From Podospora pseudoanserina (taxonomy: Eukaryota; Ascomycota; Sordariomycetes; Sordariales; Podosporaceae): 64,000 nt of DNA. The stretch spans positions 806,001-870,000 of the forward strand of contig NW_026946672.1 in the NCBI RefSeq assembly GCF_035222485.1, read 5' to 3'. The notes beneath the pieces were generated by a model, which was not told the DNA's origin, ran no database searches, and saw only the letters and a program-made list of their open reading frames with translations. The translations under genes and the position numbers were made by a program. Positions within the stretch are counted from its first letter, which is position 1; each line of letters starts with the position of its first letter. Positions 33,401 to 43,900 of this stretch are shown here, in pieces.

Positions 33401-35757
33401 TTTGACCAGGCCCTCGGGAAATGACTTTTCGGATGCAGAGCTAAGTTCTCTTGTGACACCCCGCCCTTCTTCTTGTGCCTTTTTGAAATCCTCTTTTTTC
33501 TTTAGGATAGCGTCTTTGAACTCGTCCACACGCTCCGTCTTTTTGGGTCCGCCAGTGATGCTCAAGCCTCTCTTGCCTCTTACAATGTTGTCCTTGAGTT
33601 CATCTGGAGCCACGTAATTCTGTGTCTTGGTCCTGCGCAGGCTTCCAAACACAGTCTTGAGCTCATCTACGGCTTCTGATGACTTGTTAGCATCGAAGGC
33701 CGAAGAGCGGTGCTTGAGATTGGCGCGGAAATCATTTTTCGACGCTACCTCAGGCTTAATCTTGGCTGGTAGGCTGGGGGCAGTAGTCTCAAAGGCCTCG
33801 TTTGTTGGTGATGGTTTTCTGAGGTTGTTACGGAAATCGCTGACCGGCGCTTTATCGCTCGTCGCAACTGCAGGAACAGCCGGGAACGAGCTCAGCGCGG
33901 ATGGTTTCAGACTGGCTCCCATGGGAGTGGACCTCATAAGTCCGTCGGTCTTCACTTCAGCCTTCTTCAAGAAGGATGGGCTTCGTAGCGGCTCCGCGCT
34001 CGCGCTGATCACTTTTTGCGCCTTGGCCTTGTTCAACTCTAGCATCCAGGCAGGCTGGTTTGGTGCAGGGGTTGGGGCAGGCTTCGCTTTGGGGGACTCT
34101 GGTTTGTTGAGAGCAGCCTCAAGCCAGCTCGAGCTTTTGGTGGGACTCCATCTCCGGGGATCCATTGTCTTTGAAGGGCTTGTTGGAGGGGTAGTTTTTT
34201 CAGATTCCTCCTGTTGCTCAGCCTTTGGCTGTTTTGGGGTCTTCGCTCCGGCCGGGATGTCCTCCTCTTGCTGTAGTTCCTTCTCTTCCTTTTGGTCTTC
34301 CTGTTGAGTCTCCGTCTTCTCTGCCTCCTCTTTTCCATAGCTCGAAGTAGGTCTTGAAAGGGGGGTCGACGATCCCTCTCTGAACAGCATGCTAGTAGGA
34401 CGAGGGCTGGCCCTAGGAGACACCACGGAGTCGGCACGTTGCAAGCCCCCTGGAGAATTTACACTCCACCGCTTGACGCTATCGGAACGCTTCATCATGG
34501 CACTTTGCACAAATCCACCCATTCCTTTGGTGGGAGACCCGGTTCTTGCCGGGGATGTCCGCCCAGGTGATGCGATAGAGTGACGATTAGATGTTGGGGT
34601 GTCAGGTTCTCCGAATGCATCGCTAATTGGGGGCTCGAGACGCTGGGCGCTTGTGATAGGGAGGGGCGATCCGAGCTGCATGGGCAGAGTCTGAGACTCA
34701 GGTCGAGGGCTATCCCTTGGGGAGTCCGTTGCGGAGGGACGAGACATGCCGGGAAGCTGGGTGCGTGCAGATGAAGTGACATCAACCGTGTCTTCGTCCT
34801 CGACCTGAGTCTTCCTGAATGCTCCCGAGCCGCGGCCAGGGTCGGCCGTCTGCCGAAACCAGGAGGGGTCCTTGCCAGCCAGGGACTGCGCAATCTGGTC
34901 TCGAGAGAGGGTTTCCTCGGCCGGAGGTGCCGGTTCGGAGAGGTTGGGCGAGTTTCGAGCGGCGTTCTCAGCAGCCACCATTGATAATGGTCTCATCTTG
35001 ATCCGATCGGAGGTTTGTGACCTAGGCCTTCTTTGCCACGAAAGGGGAGATCGGGCAGAAGCGACACCGACAGATGGCGAAGTTACAGAGACACTCGTTC
35101 GCTTGATATCGGAGTCGAGGGGGAACTCGTTTTCTTTTGTTGGTGAGCTCGATAAGTCGGTTACGCTATCCGTAGGCTCATCCAATGATGATACACCCCG
35201 CGGCAGTGGGCTTCCCGAACGCTCGAATGCAGGCGATGGCAAGCTTGTGCCATCGGCAAGCGACGGTAGACCAATTCGATGCGAGGTAGGTGATGGTGTG
35301 TTGGCTGGGGAAGACTTTTGTGGTGAAATCGATCTTGCGCGTTCTGTGAAAGCAAAACAAACAAAACAGTTAGTTTAGCTCCCTAGCATGTGTGTACAAC
35401 CTCAACTTCGGAGCCGGCGGGTGGATTTTGGCGACGTCACAGTGCGCCGAGGGTCAAGAGGTCGGAAATTCCACAGCAGCACGACAACGGCGGTCCTAGC
35501 TGGCTGTTTCTTCCCGTGGGCTGAGCAAGTTCGGACGGTGGAGGGGGGTGGTCGGTGGTCGGCGGGATGGCGATGTGCGTGTGGGAAGTCAAATCAGAAC
35601 AACGGATTGGCTGCGTACCTGCACGTCGGGCCTGTCGCTCTCTCTTCTCCTGCAGGATCCTCTCCTCGAGTTCTCGCGAGCGTGCCTCGTCCTCTTCTTC
35701 GCGTCGCTCCTTCAACAACTCGACTGACCGCAAAAAGTCGGAAACCTCGTCAGACAT
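30428..35757 (-). CDS. DUF4045 and gelsolin-repeat protein, 1666 residues
   Basis: Three exons: 35757-35619, 35343-30920 and 30865-30428. Exon 1 encodes a highly charged coiled coil (residues 1-46) and joins to the family's ERARSISPQKSSPANTP segment. About 1200 residues of disordered Ser/Pro/Lys-rich sequence follow, with repeated SPTKVHEQVAALAAL units (near residues 870-1010). From about residue 1290 gelsolin/villin-like repeats appear (ERVLFEREMYICPHSFID, YFWAGDEVP, KLIKLTQGKESSEF). The last exon has the folded IYVLDAFFEIYIIVGGKSQ segment. The architecture is known in Pezizomycotina as an uncharacterised DUF4045 family. Actin binding through the gelsolin repeats is inferred. A poly-Gln run near residue 1620 comes from a CAG/CAA tract. 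The 275-nt first intron is unusually long for this window. Confidence 0.9.
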
Positions 35758-36651
35758 GGCGTCGTCCTGTCTGCATGACACGCACACGGGGGAAATTAGA
35801 TTAAAGATGTAAACAATAGGGAGAGCGCTTCGGCGCGGCTCTGTGCTGTCGGGGCCCGGGGCAGTATCACCAAATCCACGACGGGCTGGTGTTCGCACTT
35901 CAAGAGCTTCAAGGAATAGGTAGGCACAAGCAGGAAGAGAGCATGTAGGGTCCTGGAGGGGCACTTTTGATGGTCTCAAACAGGAACCAGACCGGCAGCA
36001 CGGGACAACACTTTGGACGCATGGAGGCTTGGGACGGGAACCTGGCATCGGCCCTGTGGCTCCACTGCAGCACTCTCCGCCTGCTGATAGGCTGCCCGGA
36101 ACTTGTCTCAAAGCCCCCTGCGCAGCTCTCCCGGAGGCGCTCTGACCACATCAACGGCAGTGTCAACGAGGATGCTACCTCGACATAAAAGCCATTGTTT
36201 CAAAAACATACTTCCGTACCACATTCTACGTGCTGTGGGATCCTGTGCCTGTGATCCTTTTGCTGGTGGTCTGTTGGCTTCATCAGAGTCGTAGTAGCCT
36301 GCTGACAGTGGACATCGCTCATGTTGTTGGCTGGCTGAAAAAGAGCTTTTTTAGAAGTAGGCCCACCCAGCTGACTGGTTTATTTACTCAGATTGCCTGG
36401 GCAACTCTCCCCTGGCCTAAAAAACACTCACCATCATGGAGGCTCTTCCTTGACTCTAATTTCAGCTGCAATGACGTTTGGCTCTCCACCTCTCCGCTGG
36501 GTTACAATGGCGGGGTGCATCACGAGCCCCTCCAGAAATCCTGGAACAAGTACCGACATGGAATGAAACAAGGTCGGTAGAATAAATGTTGATTGTTGGA
36601 TTTTTGAACCGTGTTCTTACCGAAAATGAAGATCTATGATGTGTGGGGAGT
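35758..36651. other. Promoter of the DUF4045/gelsolin gene and 3' UTR of ARL2
   Basis: The 894 bases lie between two minus-strand genes. Open frames here overlap exon 1 of the neighbour or lack domains. No repeat or RNA gene was seen. Confidence 0.5.
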
Positions 36652-37491
36652 TTAGTAAAGAAACAACCGGGCTTTGGCGTCGTCCACAACCCAAGCCAGA
36701 CCTTCTTTCAGGTTTTGTCCCGTGACAGCGCTACATCTCAGAATCTTCCACTGATGTGTTCGAATCTCATCAAGGTTCAGTCCCTGTAGTTGACCATAAG
36801 TTAGTCTGGACACTGTATAACACCAGTGGGATGGGAAGACGTGGCATTGCCGCATACATCTTTAAGCTCCTCTGCCGTCATGCACCCTTCAACATCTGTC
36901 TTATTTGCAAACACAAGCAGACTTGCCCCTGAAAGTCGCTTTTCAACTTATGTCAGCAGCTAGCTGTCGATACAGATCTCGAATCACCGACCTCTTCCTG
37001 AAGAAGCCCATGCAATTCCTCTCTGCAGTCGGCAATGCGCAGTCGATCTGTGGCATCAACCACCCAAATCAAGGCGTCGGTCTTTTCGAAATAGTTGCGC
37101 CAGTACGAACGAAGAGTCTTTTGACCGCCGACATCCCCTGCTACAGTTAGCTGATGGTTGTTTGGGCGTGTGGTTAGGTAGGGCCACTCACAAATATTTA
37201 ACTTGTATCTTGACAGGAGTTACTCAGTCAGTATGTATTAGCGCTTGAAGATGATCATAACCTACCCTTCGTAGTCAATCGTCTTGATGATGAAGCCAAG
37301 GGTGGGGCTGACGGTGTTGATATCCTCGCCCATGATCTTTTTGACAATGGTGGTTTTGCCCGCATTGTCAAGACCACTACCATTTCTCAGTGGACTGGAC
37401 AGGCTGATGAAACAATGGACGGCCTCACTCACAGCATCAAAATGCGCAGCTCCTTGTCCTTCAACCTTGCCTTCCTCAAAATGGACAGCAT
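36652..37491 (-). CDS. ARL2: ADP-ribosylation factor-like GTPase 2 (Arl2/Alp41/Cin4)
   Basis: Six exons: 37491-37433, 37376-37266, 37208-37192, 37137-36992, 36938-36858 and 36783-36652, coding for 181 residues, close to the 184 usual for Arl2. GTPase motifs are complete: G1 GLDNAGKTT, switch threonine in SPTLGF, G3 [11 protein letters not shown]4 NKTD and G5 CSAV. The [19 protein letters not shown] stretch is diagnostic for Arl2. Exon 3 is a 17-nt microexon coding YKLNI; without it the frame is lost. The N-terminus is MLSILRK instead of the usual MGLL, so there is no glycine for myristoylation. Arl2 works with tubulin cofactors in tubulin folding and in microtubule integrity. The five introns are only 53-74 nt. 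Confidence 0.95.
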
Positions 37492-38427
37492 GGCAGTTGG
37501 CCTGTGGGTTGCCTAACAACAGTTGCTAATTGCGGGGTTCAAGGCTTTGGCGGAACTGGGCCAGATCAACAAAGAAAACCTCAAGAAAAAAAGGGACAGT
37601 GTTTTTTAGAGGGAGACTATGTCATTTGTCACAAATTGGGGATTTGTTGATTCTTTGGAGATTGCTGATGCCTATTTTCGCAGCTTTGTGGCCCATTGTT
37701 TGGAGGGTTTGCGCACGTGACCACCCTTGGGACGACCACTTCAAGGCAGTGAGACAATTATGCAAAGGTGTGGGTGCTAGTTTGAATGCAATGTCTTCGA
37801 GGCTCGGCCTTGAAGATAATCGACACGTACTGAGCTTCTAACCACACAACAAGGTGATATTGCTCCTCAAAAGAGAAATGGCTCTTTCCTCCTGTTTGAC
37901 TGTCTTTTGTTTGCTCCGAGCCCCCATTGGTTGTGATTCCAGGTTTGGCACTGTCAGAGTCGGTACGGTTTTCTCTTTGACGGGCCGTACCTGCAGAGAG
38001 CAATATTCATCATCCAACCGCTCCTTCCTCAGGTCAGAATTAACATCAGACTTTTTTGTCAGGTGAGGGGCTGCTCTGCCGGCAACAGATTACTAAAGCC
38101 TCTAAGGTAAACCTTCAGCCTTCTCTTCCTACCTCACCCGTCCCTCTTCTTCTCTCGCACTGCAGAAATTCTCAACTGCCTGGTGCCAGCTGCTTTGCCT
38201 AGTCGCAACCTTTCGCCAGAGTTATTCCCACCTTACGAAGTCGCCTGGCTCATAGTTGCCGAACTCATCACCTTTTTCTCCTCCGTGAGTCACACAGGTG
38301 ACTCCCATCTTGTCACTAGATATCTACTTCACTCCTGTTCGGTTGCGACTATTCGCCTCAGGTATCTCTTCCCATCGCTTACGGGTTTCTCGTTCTGACT
38401 TCTACTCTTTGTTGTCCGCTCGACAGC
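37492..38427. promoter_or_regulatory. Divergent promoter region of ARL2 and the WG-repeat GNAT gene, with a possible leader intron
   Basis: Just before the GNAT gene start, a GTATCT donor after CCTCAG (about 38360), a CTGAC branch site and a CTCGACAG acceptor ending one base before the ATG suggest a 5' UTR intron. The rest is plain intergenic DNA. Confidence 0.45.
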
Positions 38428-40941
38428 ATGTACAAGCAAGTGGGGCCCCAGATACACAACCTAGACTCGATCGAGTCGACCGCCAACTTCATGGCTGCCG
38501 CAGCCAGATTCAACCCTCGCCATGGAATCAAGAGACTTGGTCAGCAGGAGGAGTCCAACTCTCTTGATCGTATCCTTGCCGATCAGCGAGCCCCTACCGA
38601 CAGGACAGGGCTTGGATATGCCCCAGAGCCGGTTGCTTCCCAGGAGAATCCCTCCGGTATTGTCTCGAGTATTCCGTACAGAGACAAGGATGGGTGGCAC
38701 GTTCCCCCGATTACACGAGAGGCCCTCGAGGAGTCGGCTAGAATTGCGATGGCCCCTCCCCAGTCACAGTCTCATGCCGACGATTGGGGTGATGGTTGCG
38801 GCCCGGCTGCCCCCAATAATTGGGACGACGGTTGGGGTTCGACTCCTGCTCTGAAGTCTGATTGGGACGAGGATTGGGGTTCGGCTCCCGCTGTGAAGAT
38901 TGAGAATTCGACATCTGCCGCCAATGTTCAGAAGAGCGGGTCACGCGTGATCCCTAAGCCTGGACCGGGCACTGGTAGCTATGGGTTCCCTTTAGCAGCT
39001 CCAAGTGGTTGGTATGACGCACCGGGCCCATCAACTTCGAGAGGAAACTGGGGCACAACTGTCGATTCACCTTACGATCCAAAAGTAAATCAGTCGAGAC
39101 GCTATATAGCCCCTCATCTCCGTCAGAAATTCGTGTCTGCGGGCACCCAGCCTGGCCAGCCTGGGCCAACAGGTGCTGCTTCAACTTCGAGGCAGAATCC
39201 ATCGACTGCCCAAGTCGAGAAAGCGAGCCTTCCTGTATCTACTAGTACAGCCCAACCCATGCCTCTCGCTCACACCCCTGCCAAACGCCCGTCGAGTGAG
39301 CGCTTGGCGATTCTCCCACTCAAGGCTGAGAACATCTCTCCAGATCTTGTAAGTACACGCCTTCTCCACATCAGGGTACGCCCTATGTCTAACCTGGATC
39401 CCGCGCAGACTACATATAGGATCCCCCGTCCCGACATGAACTTTCATGGCTCTGAGAATAGCCCTCCCGCCTCGGTGAGCACCATTGACATCAGCGATAC
39501 GGGCGTCCAAGAACTTCCGGGCACCCGTGACGTTCGCAACTGCATTGCCTTGGAGAGGGATGTTTTTGTGGACAGGCAAGGTAAATTTTACCAGACCAAT
39601 TGGGCGAAGGCATTTCACCATCGTGACAATGATGACGAGTACTTCGACACCGAGCATTATCTCACGCCTTTCGTCACTACTTGGGTCCAGAGTGTTCCAG
39701 ACGACGTGAGGCCTCGATTTCTTCGTGATGAGGTACCTGACCATTGGAAGTCCGATGTCGACACCAACACCGGCTTACTTGTGGAGCCTGTTCACTTCCC
39801 TGACACAATTATAGGCGAGAATTCCGCGCTGACGGGGGAAGAGGACTGGCGACGACGTAACTGGTCCAGCAATCTCCTGATTCACCGCAGATTTGCTGAG
39901 CAACACAAGTACAAAAAGAAGAAGGGCCTCAAGGCTCAAGAACGTCAGTTGGCCTACAAGCCGGGGAAAGTGGAAGAGTACGTCAAGCCTGAGCCCCAGC
40001 CGGAGGATGAAGCGACTGCAATGACTCCTTACGATCGGGGTGTTCCCAAGATTCCGGCCTTCCTACGCCCCGCCGAAGTGGTTGATATGAGAGCAGTCAG
40101 CCAAATCTATGAGGCTGAAATGAGGAGTGGCTTTCAGGTTGTTGACTCGGAACCCCCTACGGCTGAAGATTGGGAAACGGTCTTGCAGACCTCCCGTGAG
40201 TTCTCAATGCCTTTCATCGTCGCCGTCTACGGCAGCGCTCGTGGTTTGCGTTTGAAGGAGGGTAATCTTCAGTGGTCCGACGAACCCCAAGTCCCTTACA
40301 ATGAGCAGGATGCCGCAAGGCAAGGATTTGTCAAGGGTCAAATCCTTGGGTTTGCCTATGCCAGCGTTTGGCAGCCAGGCATCGCTGGCAGTGGACAAGG
40401 CACAAGCCGGTATACGGCCAGACTCCATGTCTGGGTCGATCCCAAGCATCGTCGGAATAAGTTGGGATTCTGTCTCCTCGACAAACTGCTGGCTTTCATG
40501 TCGCCCCCGCACATTCCTCGCACGGGAATCGATTTTATCGACATCCACAACAATCCGATTTACCACAAGTTGCAAGATGACGATTTGAAGGGAACCCCCA
40601 TGGAGGAGCTGAAGAAAGAGGAGGCCAGACGGAACAGGCCCAGGAAGTATTACAATGTCCAAATCAGCTACAAGTTCAAGCACAGGCCCCGCTGGCAACT
40701 GAACAACCCGACACGACACCCAGCTCTCAAGGATTATGTCAAGGACTTGGACTGGGTGAAGAAGTTGTTGGAAGAGAAGCTTCCATTCATCAAGCTGGTC
40801 ACATTTGAGGCTGTCCATCAGTCATCGAAGCTGAGGGAGCCGAAGGAAGAAGATGGCAACAAGAAAGTCTTCTGGCTGGATGAGTTTGTGTGGGAGTATT
40901 ACTGCACCTCAGGCCTGCCTGATTCTGATGATGGCTTCTAG
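38428..40941 (+). CDS. GNAT-fold acetyltransferase-like protein with N-terminal WG repeats
   Basis: Two exons (38428-39348 and 39409-40941) code for 817 residues. The 60-nt intron has GTAAGT, CTAAC and GCGCAG signals but is stop-free and a multiple of three. The N-terminal third is disordered. Residues 118-157 hold five tryptophans in WG/DW contexts, including a 14-residue tandem repeat (NNWDDGWGSTPALK then SDWDEDWGSAPAVK). A SRRYIAPHLRQKF motif like that of some RNA-binding proteins follows near residue 228. The C-terminal domain has a GNAT-like core: a strand-loop-helix ARLHVWVDPKHRRNKLGFCLL resembles the acetyl-CoA-binding motif A (R-x-x-x-L-G). Similar proteins are annotated as GNAT-fold in ascomycetes. 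Substrate unknown. Confidence 0.85.
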   Translation: MYKQVGPQIHNLDSIESTANFMAAAARFNPRHGIKRLGQQEESNSLDRILADQRAPTDRTGLGYAPEPVASQENPSGIVSSIPYRDKDGWHVPPITREALEESARIAMAPPQSQSHADDWGDGCGPAAPNNWDDGWGSTPALKSDWDEDWGSAPAVKIENSTSAANVQKSGSRVIPKPGPGTGSYGFPLAAPSGWYDAPGPSTSRGNWGTTVDSPYDPKVNQSRRYIAPHLRQKFVSAGTQPGQPGPTGAASTSRQNPSTAQVEKASLPVSTSTAQPMPLAHTPAKRPSSERLAILPLKAENISPDLVSTRLLHIRVRPMSNLDPAQTTYRIPRPDMNFHGSENSPPASVSTIDISDTGVQELPGTRDVRNCIALERDVFVDRQGKFYQTNWAKAFHHRDNDDEYFDTEHYLTPFVTTWVQSVPDDVRPRFLRDEVPDHWKSDVDTNTGLLVEPVHFPDTIIGENSALTGEEDWRRRNWSSNLLIHRRFAEQHKYKKKKGLKAQERQLAYKPGKVEEYVKPEPQPEDEATAMTPYDRGVPKIPAFLRPAEVVDMRAVSQIYEAEMRSGFQVVDSEPPTAEDWETVLQTSREFSMPFIVAVYGSARGLRLKEGNLQWSDEPQVPYNEQDAARQGFVKGQILGFAYASVWQPGIAGSGQGTSRYTARLHVWVDPKHRRNKLGFCLLDKLLAFMSPPHIPRTGIDFIDIHNNPIYHKLQDDDLKGTPMEELKKEEARRNRPRKYYNVQISYKFKHRPRWQLNNPTRHPALKDYVKDLDWVKKLLEEKLPFIKLVTFEAVHQSSKLREPKEEDGNKKVFWLDEFVWEYYCTSGLPDSDDGF
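38815..38898 (+). repeat. 42-bp in-frame tandem repeat coding WG units
   Basis: Two adjacent 42-bp units (38815-38856 and 38857-38898) encode two 14-residue copies differing at five positions. The duplication lies in the disordered N-terminal part of the GNAT-fold protein. Confidence 0.85.
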
Positions 40942-43900
40942 TTCTCGAGAGTGGCTGATCTGGGCTGGCGGAGAGCAAGGGGTCCTTGTCAACGGGGAGG
41001 GGAGGGGAGGAGTCTGCCTTGAGGCAGAAGGTTTTTACGGTTGAAAGTAGTAATTTATGCATTACTGACATATTGGTAATATTTGCGGCCATCTTCCAAG
41101 ATGGAATTACCAGCGTGGGAAGATAATTACTGTGGATGTGTAGGTTTAGTGTGTCATGGTCGGAAGGAGGGCGAAAGGGTCTATACAAACATAATCATTG
41201 TGACATTAGTTTGGTAGTCGGTGGGCAAAGGAAAAGAGAAACAACCAGCGGTTGTTGTATTATAGCGGCGAGAATTTTGCTGGTGCTTGCTTGTTCTTCC
41301 ATTTTTTTGACATATTGATACTGCCTAAGATTTTGAGATTCTTTCTGTTCGCTCTAGACTATGCTTCATGCTACAATGGAAATTGTAATGATACTGCATA
41401 GACTCAGGTCCCTGATTGCTGTGGAAGGGTTTGTTTACATCTCTACCCCTTTTCGCTGACTATCAAGAATTCTTTTGTTGCGTATTCACACTCCGGTTCC
41501 GTGCCAATCCTTGCCATCTTTCACGTCTTTTTGTTTTGATATTGATGCTCTTTATAGCTAGGATTGTGAAAACGGCGTTTGCCTATATCTTATCACGCCC
41601 TCCTATACACCTTATCATAGCTCATATCATATACCCCCCCCCTTCCTTTTCTTCCACAGTTTCCCCATTGAACCCCGGCTACCGGTCGCGCAGAAGCAGC
41701 CGTCAGTTTTGAGTTTTCGGTCCAAAACCCTTTCTTCAGCTTTGGCCCGTGGTGAGGTGTGCGATTATTCGGTGGTGGTTATACGTAATGGGTAGGTGGT
41801 GTAGAGTGGTGTGGTTGTGGTGGTGTAGATATCAGCCAACCCACAACCCTTTTGCTTCCCGCCTAGGTTCGCTACGTAACCGAGCTCCCGAGGGATGCAT
41901 GCATGCTTAAGAGAAAAGAGCTCAATGTATAAAAGACCCAAAGTGGGAAGTTTATTTCACCCTTTTCGCTTGTTCCAATTGTCTGGTTCTGGCTCTTGTA
42001 TGCAGGCCTCGCTCGATTTGGACAATTTCATGTCTGCGATGTATGGCGCGGCCGGCGAATGCAACACTGAAGGAATTGGAATTGGAGGTACCGGAGAGCT
42101 GTCAACCAAGGGTAAAATATATGATTTTACCCGGAAGCCCAATCGAGATTTTTGACGGTAGCTCTTTTGCCTTTTTGGGCGGGGACTGGAGGGGAGAGAT
42201 GGAAGGGAGGAGAAGAGATCTGAAACATGTCATGGTCTCGTTTCCAGAGACTGGGGACTGGTGGGTTGAGGAGACGTTGGGGTTTGGTTGCTGTACATAT
42301 ATCCAATGGGGTATAGAAGTGGTAAAAGAGGTGTTGAAGAGTAGAAAGACAATTGCAACTTAAGCGCAATCGTGAGTAGGCACCTACCGTTGATTGATAA
42401 CCAGACGCCCGAGTTTCTCCAGTAGATATTTCAGCTGCGAGAAAGAAGGCACGGGACGGGATGAAACGAAGTGGCGTGGAGAGGTGGTAATCACCTCTAC
42501 CAGACTTTCCAATTGTCTTCACAGAAGACAGACACTTCCAAAAATTCAGAAAAGTAACGCGAGAGATAACGTGAGAAAGCAAGTGAGAGAAACCAATACC
42601 ACCTCTGCTTTGCCGACCTGCTGTCAAAAAGTCTAGACTTCAAAGATCTCAGACTTGACACTTGCCGAACTATGAATCAGTCCCCGTCTCCATTTCTCCC
42701 CCGCATCATACTGGAGAAGTAAAGTAATCATGAACTTGACACTCATATTTCCCAGTTGGTAACACATCTGGCCAAAAATTCCACAAGCCGTCCCGGACGG
42801 AACAAGATCCGGGGATCGAATCGTGTCAAATCTCTCCTCGAGCGAGCCGTTGGCGAGTGTGTGCTGGCCGTTGGTTGCTGTCGTACATACATACATACAT
42901 ACCATGACCCCCCATAAGCCACAGAACAAGAACTCCGCATCTGCGTTGTATTTCTGCTGCGTGTTGTTCGGGCTTCTGCTGAGAGTCCATGGTTCTGCAA
43001 GCTGTGCCGTCTCGTTGCGTTTTTTGGAATCCCTTGGAAGTGGGGGAGAGTACGGGTGGTAATCAATTCCTGCAGGCGAATCAGGCAGTGAGTCGGTGGG
43101 TAAGTTTCAAAAACGGAGGGATATGGAGATTGAAGGCTAGGTTTGTGGCAGCTCCCAACACACTTGGTGGTGGTGATGCCGATGATGGTGTTGAACGTTG
43201 CCGATAGTAGCGATCAGACCGACGATTGGCGAACCTGAGACGTCTCGTTACTAAACATCCCATCTTACTTACCCCCTCATCATGATCCAATCCCTCAATT
43301 ACCGAATCGATGAGATGGAGAACTATCCGAAGAGTTGTGACCACACAAGCAAAGTCATGTCATGAAAGCGTCAGCCTGTTCCGGGTGCCACTTACCACAC
43401 TTCTCACCACACCACTGCACTCCCGCCACCACTTTCTCTCGTACCTGCATATTGGTGAGATTCTCCAGCCGGGAGAATTTCCCCGAGTATCTCAACCTCT
43501 TATACGCGAGCTATAGCGAAAATGTTGCAACTCCATGATAGATGTCGGGTAGGCAGGCTGTTGATCGGCACTTGCCACAGCCAACACCACCAAACAGAAC
43601 AATGCCGGACCACGTCCGTCCCGCTACTGCCGCGTCAGCCAGCCCTGCCTTTCTTTTTTCTCCGCCAGGAGGATGGTTGTATGCTGACAGGAGGAAGTCA
43701 TCACTGGAACCTCCCGTGAAAAGCTACGCAACCACATACAGCCCCTGAAGACAGCATCCGAAGAACCTCATCCCCTGTTTTCCTTTGTCAACAAGAACAT
43801 CACGTTATCACCTTCAGCCGCTCCTCCTGCTCCGCCAGACCTGCAAAGCCAACGAAGGCTCTTCGCATGAATTGCAGATCCGCCCACTTCCATGGATGTC

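Noticed and set aside
36755-36775. GTTCGAATCTC, a tRNA B-box-like word
   Set aside because: It lies in the last exon of ARL2 and has no cloverleaf.
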